Shown: positions 24,728-32,835 of the stretch, one piece after another
Layout of the letters: the number at the start of each line of letters is the position of its first letter
Numbering within the stretch: position 1 is the stretch's first letter
Assembly: GCA_902812415.1 (NCBI GenBank)
Contig: CADDZJ010000035.1
Coordinates: 1 to 37,946, forward strand
Direction of reading: 5' to 3'
Length of the DNA stretch: 37,946 nucleotides
From: Acidobacteriota bacterium
GTDB lineage: Bacteria > Acidobacteriota > Terriglobia > UBA7540
The notes under the pieces: generated by a model
The model's input: the letters and a program-made list of their open reading frames with translations, nothing else
What the model was told of the DNA's origin: nothing
Database searches by the model: none
Translations under genes and position numbers: made by a program

Positions 24728-25672
24728 TCAACGACGGGCTTGCGCATCGCTCCCTGCTTTTTCACTCTGGGAGGGATTTAAAACCACCAGGACATCTTCC
24801 AGGCGATCGAGCGCGGCCGCAGGCTTCACCGTAATATTCTTGTAGATATTGCCCTGGCTCACTTTCACCACTGTTCCCACGAGCAATCCTTTGGGATAAA
24901 TCTGGTCGAGACCCGAGGTTACCACCGCGTCTCCGACCTCAACCTTCTCGCCATTCATAATATAATCGAGCTGGCAGACGCCATCTCCCCCGCCTTTCAG
25001 CACGCCCTGAACGCCGCTTTTTTCCAGCATAGAGCCCACGCCGCTGGAGCCATCGGTGATAATCAGCACCTGCGCGGTATGACTAAAGACTGCAATAATC
25101 TTACCGACCACGCCTTCCGGAGTAATCACAGGAAGATCAGTGCGAAGGCCATCCTTCTCGCCTTTATCGATATAGATCGCGGAACCGCTGCCGGGGCTGG
25201 CCGCAATGACCGTGGCTCCCAGGGTGCGCAGGGGCAGGCGCTGTTGAAGCCCCAGCAGGGCTCTCAGGCGCTCATTTTGCGCGCCATCCTGAGAAAGTTG
25301 CAGAATCCGCGCGCGCGCCTCAGCTAGTTGCTGTTTGAGCTCTCTGTTCTCCCGCTCCGCTTGACGAAGATCGTGGTAAGAATACCAGGCGCCGGAAGCG
25401 CCGTCGGCAAGCCCGCGAAATGAACGTTCAAAGGGATCAAACGCTGCCACGGCCCAAACTTTAATCAGGGGGACATTATGTTTGCTGGTCACCTGCAGGG
25501 CCAGGAATAGAAGCTGCGCCAGTAGCACTGCAACCAGGATGAAAAAAGGCGCATGGCGGACGATAAAAGCCTGTATCACCTGCGGGCCTTCCTTGGCGCG
25601 AGGTGAATGGGGTTCGGTGGTTTCCAGGGGGTTGACTCTGAGCATTACAAGCTTGCCAGAACCTTCAGGCAT
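24728..25672 (-). CDS. mreC: Cell shape-determining protein MreC
   Basis: MreC is a periplasmic, membrane-anchored scaffold of the elongasome. The product shows one membrane segment (FFILVAVLLAQLLFLALQV), a coiled coil (RQAERENRELKQQLAEARAR and the following leucines), and the two beta domains with ASPGSGSAIYIDKGEKDGL, TPEGVVGKI and VVTSGLDQIYPKGLLVGTV. The ATG at 25672 gives 314 residues. An in-frame TTG overlapping the mreB stop gives 331, and the ATG at 25645 gives 305; ribosome binding sites are weak for all of them. It follows mreB closely. Confidence 0.94.
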   Translation of the reverse strand: MPEGSGKLVMLRVNPLETTEPHSPRAKEGPQVIQAFIVRHAPFFILVAVLLAQLLFLALQVTSKHNVPLIKVWAVAAFDPFERSFRGLADGASGAWYSYHDLRQAERENRELKQQLAEARARILQLSQDGAQNERLRALLGLQQRLPLRTLGATVIAASPGSGSAIYIDKGEKDGLRTDLPVITPEGVVGKIIAVFSHTAQVLIITDGSSGVGSMLEKSGVQGVLKGGGDGVCQLDYIMNGEKVEVGDAVVTSGLDQIYPKGLLVGTVVKVSQGNIYKNITVKPAAALDRLEDVLVVLNPSQSEKAGSDAQARR

Positions 25673-25709
25673 GTTCTCGGACGCAAGGATTTTGCCGAGA
25701 CTGGAGACC

Positions 25710-26735
25710 TCACTCGATGGCAACCCTCCGCAACAGGCTGAAATCCGTCAGCATCCTCCCTGTGCCGAGAACCACGGAGGCTAGCGGGTCTTCCGCGATT
25801 GATACTGGCAGTCCGGTTTCTTCGCGGATTCGCTTGTCCAAATTCTTGATCAAGGCGCCGCCGCCGGTCAGCACAATGCCGCGATCGGAGATATCGGCGG
25901 AAAGCTCAGGCGGAGTCCGCTCCAACGCCACACGGATGGCGTTGAGAATGGTCGCAATGCATTCAGAAAGCGCGTCCCGAATCTCCGTATCGTCAATCGT
26001 GACCGTCTTGGGAATGCCTTCCAGCAGGTGCCGGCCCTTGATCTCCATGGTCAGTGGCTTTTCCAGCGGGTAGGCGGACCCCAACTCTATTTTGATCTGC
26101 TCGGCGGTGCGCTCGCCGATCAGCAGATTGTATTTTCGTTTGAGATAGGCGGTGATGGCCTCGTCCATCTCGTTGCCAGCCACTCGCACCGAGCGGCTAT
26201 AAACAATGCCGGAGAGAGAGATCACGGCGATATCGGTGGTGCCGCCGCCAATATCCACGATCATGCTGCCGGAAGGCTCTGTGATGGGCAGCCCGGCGCC
26301 AATGGCCGCCATCATGGCCTGCTCCACCAGGAACACTTCGCTGGCCTTGGCCCGCATCGCGGAATCCTGCACGGCCCGCTTTTCCACCTGAGTGATCTCG
26401 GAAGGCACTCCGATGACAATCCGAGGGTGGACAAACATCTTCCGATTATGCGCCTTGTGAATGAAGTAATTCAGCATCTTTTCCGTAACCTTGAAGTCTG
26501 CGATCACCCCGTCCTTCAAGGGCCGAATTGCGACAATATTGCCGGGCGTGCGTCCCAGCATTTCCTTGGCTTCGCGCCCCACGGCTTCGATGGCGCCCGT
26601 GACTTTATTGATGGCGACGATGGAAGGTTCGTTCACCACAATCCCCTTCCCTTTGGCGTAAACAAGGGAGTTCGCGGTGCCAAGATCGATGGCAAGATCC
26701 GAAGAAAACATGCTGAACAAAGAGCGAAAATTCAT
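25710..26735 (-). CDS. mreB: Rod shape-determining protein MreB (actin homologue)
   Basis: MreB forms filaments at the membrane that orient wall synthesis. The 341-residue product has the actin-fold ATP site: phosphate 1 IDLGTANSLVY, phosphate 2 IVDIGGGTTDIAVISL, and the adenosine motif VLTGGGALIKNLD. MFSSDLAIDLG near the N-terminus is typical, as is PSEITQVEKRAV. I start at the ATG 26735, where family similarity begins and GAGGAG lies upstream; the frame is open further upstream to a GTG, but this adds residues not found in the family. A promoter is visible 164 bases upstream. It heads the mreBCD series. Confidence 0.98.
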   Translation of the reverse strand: MNFRSLFSMFSSDLAIDLGTANSLVYAKGKGIVVNEPSIVAINKVTGAIEAVGREAKEMLGRTPGNIVAIRPLKDGVIADFKVTEKMLNYFIHKAHNRKMFVHPRIVIGVPSEITQVEKRAVQDSAMRAKASEVFLVEQAMMAAIGAGLPITEPSGSMIVDIGGGTTDIAVISLSGIVYSRSVRVAGNEMDEAITAYLKRKYNLLIGERTAEQIKIELGSAYPLEKPLTMEIKGRHLLEGIPKTVTIDDTEIRDALSECIATILNAIRVALERTPPELSADISDRGIVLTGGGALIKNLDKRIREETGLPVSIAEDPLASVVLGTGRMLTDFSLLRRVAIE

Positions 26736-26905
26736 TCCCAATGGGGGCTCCTCATCTAGTGCGCCGCCAGTGACTTTCACCACGGGGGCCGCAAAGCTGG
26801 ATCACCTTCAAGGAGGGATCACCATCCCCTCATTCTGGTCTCATCTTGGGTGTGCTGGGGACTCAAGCGCTTGGAAACAACCGACTTTGAACAAGGAGGA
26901 AGCTT

Positions 26906-26934
26906 ATTGTCGACCAACTGAACGATCCGGTCAA
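26906..26934 (-). promoter_or_regulatory. Probable sigma-70-type promoter of mreBCD
   Basis: On the minus strand TTGACC (26929-26934) lies 17 bases from GACAAT (26906-26911). Transcription would start near 26899 and leave an unusually long leader of about 160 bases before the mreB ATG. The boxes fit the consensus at most positions, but no experiment backs them. Confidence 0.5.
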
Positions 26935-27008
26935 GTGTACTCTGCCACTTTCAGCTCTTTTTTGCCATTCTGCGCTTTCTGCTGCCCGGTATTTCATCCT
27001 GAAGCATC

Positions 27009-27377
27009 TCATGGCCGGTAAGTGGCAGAAGCTGTATCCGTCTCCCACACCGTGACGGCCTGAAGCCGAAGTCCCTGATCCTGAAGCCGATCGCGCAATC
27101 CATCGCCCAGATACTTCGCAAGGTTTTCCGCTGAGGGATTGATCTGATCGAAAGGTTCGATTTCATTTAGAAACCGATGGTCCAGCCGATCGACCAGACC
27201 GCGGAGGCCCGCTTTCAGATCGGCAAAATCCACCAGCAGGCCCGCGCCGTTCAGAGCCTCGCCGGCAACAGTCACCTGAACGCGATAGTTGTGACCGTGA
27301 ACATTCTCACACTTTCCCTTATAGTTTCTCAGGGCGTGGCCTGCGGCAAAAGAATATTCGACGGAAACCTCGAACAT
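27009..27377 (-). CDS. queD: 6-carboxytetrahydropterin synthase (QueD/PTPS family)
   Basis: The enzyme turns 7,8-dihydroneopterin triphosphate into 6-carboxy-tetrahydropterin for the synthesis of queuosine and related deazapurines. The 122-residue product carries the zinc-binding histidines in AAGHAL (His14) and HGHNY (His27, His29), and the catalytic cysteine in GKCENVHGH (Cys23); the ends FADLK and VWETDTASA are typical. I use the ATG at 27377, with AAAGGA a few bases upstream; the frame could be read from further upstream but without a family match. No other queuosine gene is nearby, so a related pterin role cannot be excluded. Confidence 0.92.
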   Translation of the reverse strand: MFEVSVEYSFAAGHALRNYKGKCENVHGHNYRVQVTVAGEALNGAGLLVDFADLKAGLRGLVDRLDHRFLNEIEPFDQINPSAENLAKYLGDGLRDRLQDQGLRLQAVTVWETDTASATYRP

Positions 27378-27520
27378 GAAATCCTTTCTGATCAAATCAT
27401 CCGTTGATTGATCCCTTGAATCATTCCCCGCCAACTGTCACCCGGGTGCAACCTGCGCTGAAGACGGCAACCGATTCGAAAGTCAACGGGGGAGGCAATG
27501 CTGCAATGGATCAATCCCGT

Positions 27521-29464
27521 TCAGTATTTTTGCATGAAACCTCTTACTTCATCCAGCCGGTTCGCGCGCCGGTACGCAGGCAAACTGTCAAAAAAAATCC
27601 TTCCGTAAGGTTTGCGGACCAGGCGGCTATCCAGGATGGCCAGCAGGCCATGATCTTTCTCGCTGCGAATGAGTCTTCCGAAACCCTGTTTGAGAGCAAT
27701 GACGGCCTCAGGAATCTGATATTCGAGGAAGGCGTCGCCGCCTTCCTCATTCACCTGCCGGATTCGCGCCGCCACGACCGGGTCCGTAGGGACGGCAAAG
27801 GGCAAGCGATCGATGATCACGGCGCTCAATTGCTGCCCTTGAACATCCACGCCTTGCCAGAAAGAACTGGTGGCAAAAAGCACGGCATGGGGGGTGGAAC
27901 GGAACTTGCTCAGTAAGGCTGGGGCCGGCGCGCTGCCTTGAATCATCATTGGATAGCGAAGTTGTGGGCGAATGCGATCATAAAAGTCTCGCATCTGGGC
28001 GTAAGAAGTAAACAGGACAAACGCCCTTCCCCGCGTTGCTTTCAATAATTGCACCACTTCCGCAGCCGCTGCCCGCGAAAAGTCAGGACTGCGAGGGTCT
28101 GGAAGGTGTCCGGGAGTGTAGAGCAGCGCCTGCTCCTCAAAATTGAAATGCGAGGCAAGGACTTTCTCGCGGGCATTGTGAAGTCCCAGGCGCGACTTTA
28201 CGAAGCTGAAATTCCCCGCTACGGCCAGCGTGGCAGAGGTCAGGATGACGGTCTCAACGCGGTCGAAAAGATGCTCGCGGAGCAGGGAGGAGATATCGAT
28301 CGGGGTCGCCTCCAGAAACACGCCTCGTCCCCGCCGCTCCCACCAGAACACAAAATTCCGATCCTTTCCTTCCAAAACCAGCTCAAAACCCTGTCGAAGC
28401 TCGCCCGCGCGCCGGGCCAGATTGACGAATTCTTCGGGACGATCTTTTACGCGGTTTAATTCCGTCTCAAGCCGGAGCAAGGCATTGAGCAACGTCGAGT
28501 ACGCCCCTCGATGCACTTCCACAAAATCGCTGCGCGTCTCAAAGCCAAATCTCCCTTCCGTGGACGGAAAGAGGCCAAAGAAAAGCTCCGCCCGATGCCG
28601 AAGCTCCGCCAGCGCATCCGCGATTTCAGGAATCTGAAGCTCCTTGAGCCGCTCCGCTGCTTCGGTGTCTCGCGCGAGTTCCTCGACGCGATAATTGCTC
28701 ACCTGAAGGCCGAAATAGCGCGTTGCCACATCCTCCATTTCATGGGCTTCGTCAAAAACCACCGCGGTGTACTCAGGCAACAGGCTGGCATAATCTGTCT
28801 GCTTCAGGGCCAGGTCGGCAAAGAAAAGGTGATGATTCACGATGATCAGATCCGATTCCGCCGCGCGCTGGTGCATGAGCGTGATGAAACACCGCTCGAA
28901 TTGCGGGCATTTCTGGCCCGTGCAGGTTTCGCGGCGAGCATCGATGCGGGGCCACAACTCGCTGGTATCGGGGAGGTCCTGGAGTTCCGCCCGGTCGCCG
29001 GTCTCGGTTTTGGCTTCCCACTCCCGGATGCGAGCGTATTGGTGGACCTCTTCCATCCCGCTCAGTACCGGCTGCCTCTCAAGATCGTAAAGTTTCTGCC
29101 GGCAAAGATAATTTTGGCGGCCTTTCATTAAGGTCGCGCGGAGCCCCGGAACCAGTTTCTTCAGGAAAGGAATATCCTTAAAAAATAACTGTTCCTGAAG
29201 GTTTTTCGTTCCGGTGGAAACCACCACTCGAAAGCCGCTGCGCAGAATCGGGACCAGATAAGCCAGTGTCTTGCCCGTTCCTGTTCCCGCCTCAACAATT
29301 AAATGGCGATGGTTTGCAAGAGCGGATTCCACCTCCTCTGCCATCGCAAGCTGGCCCTGGCGATATTCATAGTGCGGATGATTCCTCGCCAGCCAGCCTC
29401 CGGGAGCAAAAATCTTCTCCAGAGAGGTTTTCTTCTCCACCGTTTTGTGACTTACTCCGGGCAT
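27521..29464 (-). CDS. DinG/XPD-family ATP-dependent DNA helicase with Fe-S cysteines
   Basis: This is a superfamily 2 helicase that unwinds DNA 5' to 3' in repair. The 647-residue product shows Walker A EAGTGTGKT (residues 58-66), the DEAH box (238-241), and between them four cysteines (121, 181, 186 and 192) spaced as the iron-sulphur cluster of XPD and DinG. The second RecA domain has LTSATLAVAG, FVLFTSYAQMRDF, SFWQGVDVQGQQLSAVIID and GFGRLIRSEKDHG. It lacks the N-terminal exonuclease of the Gram-positive DinG form and resembles YoaA. The start is ATG 29464; a TTG upstream lengthens the frame. No obvious ribosome binding site is present. It lies 153 bases downstream of the DHDPS-family gene on the same strand. 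Confidence 0.94.
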   Translation of the reverse strand: MPGVSHKTVEKKTSLEKIFAPGGWLARNHPHYEYRQGQLAMAEEVESALANHRHLIVEAGTGTGKTLAYLVPILRSGFRVVVSTGTKNLQEQLFFKDIPFLKKLVPGLRATLMKGRQNYLCRQKLYDLERQPVLSGMEEVHQYARIREWEAKTETGDRAELQDLPDTSELWPRIDARRETCTGQKCPQFERCFITLMHQRAAESDLIIVNHHLFFADLALKQTDYASLLPEYTAVVFDEAHEMEDVATRYFGLQVSNYRVEELARDTEAAERLKELQIPEIADALAELRHRAELFFGLFPSTEGRFGFETRSDFVEVHRGAYSTLLNALLRLETELNRVKDRPEEFVNLARRAGELRQGFELVLEGKDRNFVFWWERRGRGVFLEATPIDISSLLREHLFDRVETVILTSATLAVAGNFSFVKSRLGLHNAREKVLASHFNFEEQALLYTPGHLPDPRSPDFSRAAAAEVVQLLKATRGRAFVLFTSYAQMRDFYDRIRPQLRYPMMIQGSAPAPALLSKFRSTPHAVLFATSSFWQGVDVQGQQLSAVIIDRLPFAVPTDPVVAARIRQVNEEGGDAFLEYQIPEAVIALKQGFGRLIRSEKDHGLLAILDSRLVRKPYGRIFFDSLPAYRRANRLDEVRGFMQKY

Positions 29465-29617
29465 AGATCTGAAACTTGCCGTTAACCCATTCTCTCTCGC
29501 ACCCAATGCGGGGCAGCGGGAACCGCAAAGCGGCGGATGAGGACCCTAACGGCTTTGAATGACACCTGTCCTCTCGCAACATCTTGACTTGCGAGTCAAT
29601 GGGGCCCCTCGGAATCC

Positions 29618-30517
29618 TCAGGACTCCTGGGCCAGATGAATTCCGAGATCTACGAGTTCTTCCATTTGTTCTTCGTAGAGATCATCCAAATGCAAGGTGG
29701 GCTCTCGTAAACGATCTGAGGCAATAACCCCTCGCTTCATGAGCACTCTCTTTTCCATCCGAATGAATAGCTCAAGATGCTCAACGGCAAACACCAGGAA
29801 GGGCAGCAAACGATAAAAGAGGGCCTTGGATTCCGGGACCCGCCCCTGTTCATACAACCTGATGATTCGCACATAGACGTCAACCAGACCCGTCCCGGGC
29901 ATAATGCCGGTAGCGCCATGAGCTAATCCATCAAAAAGCCGAAGACCACCCCACCCATACAAAACCTGGAGTTGGCCCTGGGAACGCCGAAGAATCTCAC
30001 GACACCGTTCGCCCGGCAAGACGTTCTCGAGCTTGAGAAACTTTAAATTCGAACAGCGTTTCGCCGCCTCCATGAAGAAATCTACCGACAGCCCGCTGCC
30101 TGCAAAATCAGCGTCCTGGAGCATCACCGGAATCTTGATGCTTCCGCAAACGGCCTCGAAAAACGGGGCCAACTCCCGGGCGCCCAAAGGAACCGCGCGC
30201 GGCGGAGCGATCATGATTCCCTGAGCCCCGCAGGATTCCGCATGTCGCGAGAATGCGACCGTCGAAGCAACTGAGCCCGCGCTGGCGCTGGCAAACACCG
30301 GCACGCGACCGGCGGTCTGCCCCGTCACGATCTCCACAATCTGGCGGCGTTCTGCATCATCGAGTTTATAATACTCGCTGCCAAAGGCCGGAGCGCAAAT
30401 GGCGCAAGCTCCGCCCGCAATCGCAAAGTCGACCGTCCGGCGGAGCGACCCCTCATCGATGCCGTCATCAGGCTTGAAAGGAGTTGGTATGACAGGGATT
30501 ACTCCGTGGATTTGCAT
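29618..30517 (-). CDS. Dihydrodipicolinate synthase-family aldolase or lyase
   Basis: The 299-residue protein is a class I, Schiff-base (beta/alpha)8 enzyme. The lysine that forms the imine is in FLKLEN (Lys162). Two features set it apart from true DapA: the GTTGE loop is replaced by AFGSE (residues 44-48), and the helper tyrosine in the LYN segment is replaced by glutamine (Gln134, in VMLQDAD). It is therefore not lysine biosynthesis. The neighbours, an SDR 38 bases upstream and an enolase-superfamily dehydratase, point to cleavage or dehydration of a 2-keto-3-deoxy sugar acid formed by the dehydratase. That role is an inference from gene order. No strong ribosome binding site is seen. Confidence 0.85.
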   Translation of the reverse strand: MQIHGVIPVIPTPFKPDDGIDEGSLRRTVDFAIAGGACAICAPAFGSEYYKLDDAERRQIVEIVTGQTAGRVPVFASASAGSVASTVAFSRHAESCGAQGIMIAPPRAVPLGARELAPFFEAVCGSIKIPVMLQDADFAGSGLSVDFFMEAAKRCSNLKFLKLENVLPGERCREILRRSQGQLQVLYGWGGLRLFDGLAHGATGIMPGTGLVDVYVRIIRLYEQGRVPESKALFYRLLPFLVFAVEHLELFIRMEKRVLMKRGVIASDRLREPTLHLDDLYEEQMEELVDLGIHLAQES

Positions 30518-30555
30518 AGGATCAAGAATACTCCGAACAGGGCCTTGCCGGGCAA

Positions 30556-31317
30556 CTACATCGCCGTATAGCCGCCATCAACCATCAGATGGGTTCCGGT
30601 GATGTAGGATGCCTCTTCGGATGCGAGAAAGAGAATTGCGCGGGCCACTTCCTCAGGCCGCCCTACCCTTTTAAGCAGGGTCTGCGCGCCTTGTTCGGCG
30701 TCAAACAGCTCCGGAGTCAGATGGGCCTCTTTCATGTAGCGATAGGAGGCAGAGGTCAGAATGGCGCCCGGGCATACGCAATTGACTCGGATCTTGTACG
30801 GTGCAAGGTCCATAGCCATATTGCGCGTCATTTGAAGCAGGGCAGCCTTTGTTGCGCTGTAGGCAAAGAACTTAGGCTGCGCAATCCAGCTTGAGACGGA
30901 GCTTACGACCACGATTGCGCCGCTGCCATTTCCCCTCATTGTCTCGGCCGCATACTTGGTCACGAGGGCTGTCCCGATGACATTCACCGACAACGAATGC
31001 TGCCAGTCCTCAGCCGTGGCATCGAATCCCTTGAGGACAAAAGTGGCTGCATTGTTCACCAGGATATCGATAGAGCCGAATCGCTCGACAGCTTCTTCCG
31101 TGATCCGTCGCGCGTCCGACTCCACAGAGATATCAGCCTGCACAAAGATTGCGTTTCCGCCCTTCGCTCGTATTTCCCTGACCGCGCCCTCGCCGTCCTC
31201 AAGGTTGATATCGGCGATGACGACCTTAGCGCCCTCCGCGCCAAATATTAAGGCTGTCTCCTTGCCAATTCCCGCCGCGCCGCCCGTAATGATTGACACT
31301 TTTCCATTAAGCCTCAT
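30556..31317 (-). CDS. Short-chain dehydrogenase/reductase
   Basis: The 253-residue product is a classical SDR: nucleotide-binding TGGAAGIG (residues 11-18), Asp36 after the second beta strand (favouring NAD over NADP), NNA at 88-90, and the catalytic Ser140, Tyr153 and Lys157 (YSATK). AGGTGG stands 5 bases before the ATG. It sits between the dehydratase and the DHDPS-family gene on one strand, an arrangement known from oxidative (non-phosphorylated) pathways for L-rhamnose, L-fucose and similar sugars, in which an SDR oxidises the sugar at C1 or the 2-keto-3-deoxy acid. Which of the two steps applies cannot be read from the sequence. Confidence 0.92.
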   Translation of the reverse strand: MRLNGKVSIITGGAAGIGKETALIFGAEGAKVVIADINLEDGEGAVREIRAKGGNAIFVQADISVESDARRITEEAVERFGSIDILVNNAATFVLKGFDATAEDWQHSLSVNVIGTALVTKYAAETMRGNGSGAIVVVSSVSSWIAQPKFFAYSATKAALLQMTRNMAMDLAPYKIRVNCVCPGAILTSASYRYMKEAHLTPELFDAEQGAQTLLKRVGRPEEVARAILFLASEEASYITGTHLMVDGGYTAM

Positions 31318-31467
31318 CGATCCACCTTCGAATGACGATTTCTTCTGCTTTGTGAAAGCGTAAAAGCGATGATGATTCGGTTTCTGAAGAGACGCCTTTA
31401 AAGGGCGCTCGGAGGGGCATAACTCTGCAAATAGGGAATTGCTGCAGTCTCTCTCCGCGAGACCGCC

Positions 31468-32604
31468 CTAAAAAATCAAGGCTACGTTCTCTTGATGGGA
31501 GAGCACTTCTTCATCCAGCTCATAGCCGAAGCCAGGAGCTTCGGTCAGTTCGATGAAGCCGTTCTTGGGTTCCGGCTCGCCCCGCAGGAGAGAACGCCCA
31601 CCCTGGGCAAAGATATCCACAAACTCGGCGCGCGGCGCATTGAGCGTTGAGATCACGAAATGGTAGGTAGGCGCGCCTACGCCGTGAGGGATGACGGGAA
31701 GGCCGTGTACACTGGCCATTGCTGCAATCTTTTTCAATTCCGAAAGGCCGCCGGCGCGATAAATATCCGGCTGAAGGATGTCAACGGCCTTCTTCTCAAT
31801 CAGATCGCGAAAGCCATAACGGGTGAATTCATGCTCGCCGCCGGTGATCAGCATTTCCGGAATGGCATCTTTGATGCGACGGTAAGCGTCCGGCTGATCG
31901 GGCGGTACGGGCTCCTCCATCCAGAGCACCCGAAATTCAGAAATAGCCTTGGCCAGCCTGACGGCATACGGCACATCAAGAGCCATGTAGCAATCCAGCA
32001 TGATGTCGCCGTCGGGGCCAATCAGCTTGCGCGTCCTTTCGACCAGAGCAATATTTTGACGCAGCCCGTCGGCGCCGTCGGCCGGTCCATGTGGCAGCGC
32101 CAGCTTCACATGCCGAAATCCCTTGGACAGGTGCCGCTCCGTTAAATTACCGGTGACGTAGACCGGAATCTTATCTCGAGTTTTTCCACCCACCAGGTTA
32201 TAGACCGGCTGATGGAGGGCCTTGCCAACAAGATCCCAAAGCGCCAGGTCAATGCCGCTGATGACTTCAATCACTGCGCCCTTGCGCCCGTAGAACTGCG
32301 AGGCGCGGAACATCTGCTCCCAGAGTAGTTCAAGATTGAAGGGATTTTGCCCGATCAGGAGATTCCTGAACTGTTCCTCAATCACAATCGAGGCAAGTTT
32401 CCCCTTGCCGCCTCCAACCACGCCCACGCCTTGAATGCCCTCATCCGTCTCAATTTCCACGATGGCGGAAGTCATAGGGCCGTACCAACTGGAGCGCTTT
32501 TCGCGGTAGCGCGGATAGATCGACATGGGATTGGCAACCAGGCCCTCGCTCAACCATGAGGAACTCATCGGAATGGGATGGACCTTAATGCCAGTAATTC
32601 GCAC
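31468..32604 (-). CDS. Enolase-superfamily sugar-acid dehydratase, L-rhamnonate dehydratase type
   Basis: This 378-residue mandelate racemase-type enzyme is most like L-rhamnonate dehydratase, which removes water from an aldonic acid to give its 2-keto-3-deoxy form. Shared features include ANPMSIYPRYREKRSSW, an MLDCYMALDVPYAVRLAKA stretch, metal ligands Asp204, Glu230 and Glu257, and the His307 (PHG)-Asp280 (QPD) catalytic pair that RhmD uses. Start: GTG 32604, with a perfect GGAGGT 5 bases before it. The SDR starts 150 bases downstream. Similar enzymes act on L-fuconate, L-galactonate or L-lyxonate, so the substrate stays open. Confidence 0.85.
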   Translation of the reverse strand: MRITGIKVHPIPMSSSWLSEGLVANPMSIYPRYREKRSSWYGPMTSAIVEIETDEGIQGVGVVGGGKGKLASIVIEEQFRNLLIGQNPFNLELLWEQMFRASQFYGRKGAVIEVISGIDLALWDLVGKALHQPVYNLVGGKTRDKIPVYVTGNLTERHLSKGFRHVKLALPHGPADGADGLRQNIALVERTRKLIGPDGDIMLDCYMALDVPYAVRLAKAISEFRVLWMEEPVPPDQPDAYRRIKDAIPEMLITGGEHEFTRYGFRDLIEKKAVDILQPDIYRAGGLSELKKIAAMASVHGLPVIPHGVGAPTYHFVISTLNAPRAEFVDIFAQGGRSLLRGEPEPKNGFIELTEAPGFGYELDEEVLSHQENVALIF

Positions 32605-32683
32605 TATTCACCTCCCGCACTTCACGCCGCGAGCCTCATCTCTTGCCATCAACTGAGGTCTGTAAATTACAGCGACAATATTT

Positions 32684-32743
32684 CCTGTGGCGGCGCTGTC
32701 CTCAGCGCCGAAAAAATCGACGGTGGGGGGCGCCAGCGCTACA
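32684..32743 (+). repeat. Dispersed palindromic repeat, second copy of the RNase P RNA insert
   Basis: The segment begins CCTGTGGCGGCGCTGTCC and continues CAGCGCCGAAAAA before ending AGCGCTACA. Compared with 7901-7957 the first half is nearly identical, while the second hairpin has drifted. It lies in the 231-base gap between the GH39-like gene and the dehydratase gene. Confidence 0.85.
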
Positions 32744-32779
32744 GCAGAGGTTGTCACTATAACTTTCAGTCATCAATAA

Positions 32780-32827
32780 GTGCCGGTGGGCGGCATAAAG
32801 CTGCGGCCACATGTTTTCAGCAGCCTG
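32780..32827 (+). repeat. 48-bp dispersed repeat, second copy
   Basis: It starts GTGCCGGTGGGCGGCATAAA and ends CATGTTTTCAGCAGCCTG. The other copy, on the minus strand, is in the ileS leader (12985-13032). This copy abuts the 3' end of the GH39-like gene (stop at 32836) and lies about 37 bases from the palindromic repeat at 32684-32743. Confidence 0.85.
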
Positions 32828-32835
32828 TATCCTTG

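Noticed and set aside
26028-26759. 243-codon plus-strand frame opposite mreB
   Set aside because: It is antisense to MreB core motifs and is rich in His and Gly, as such shadows usually are.
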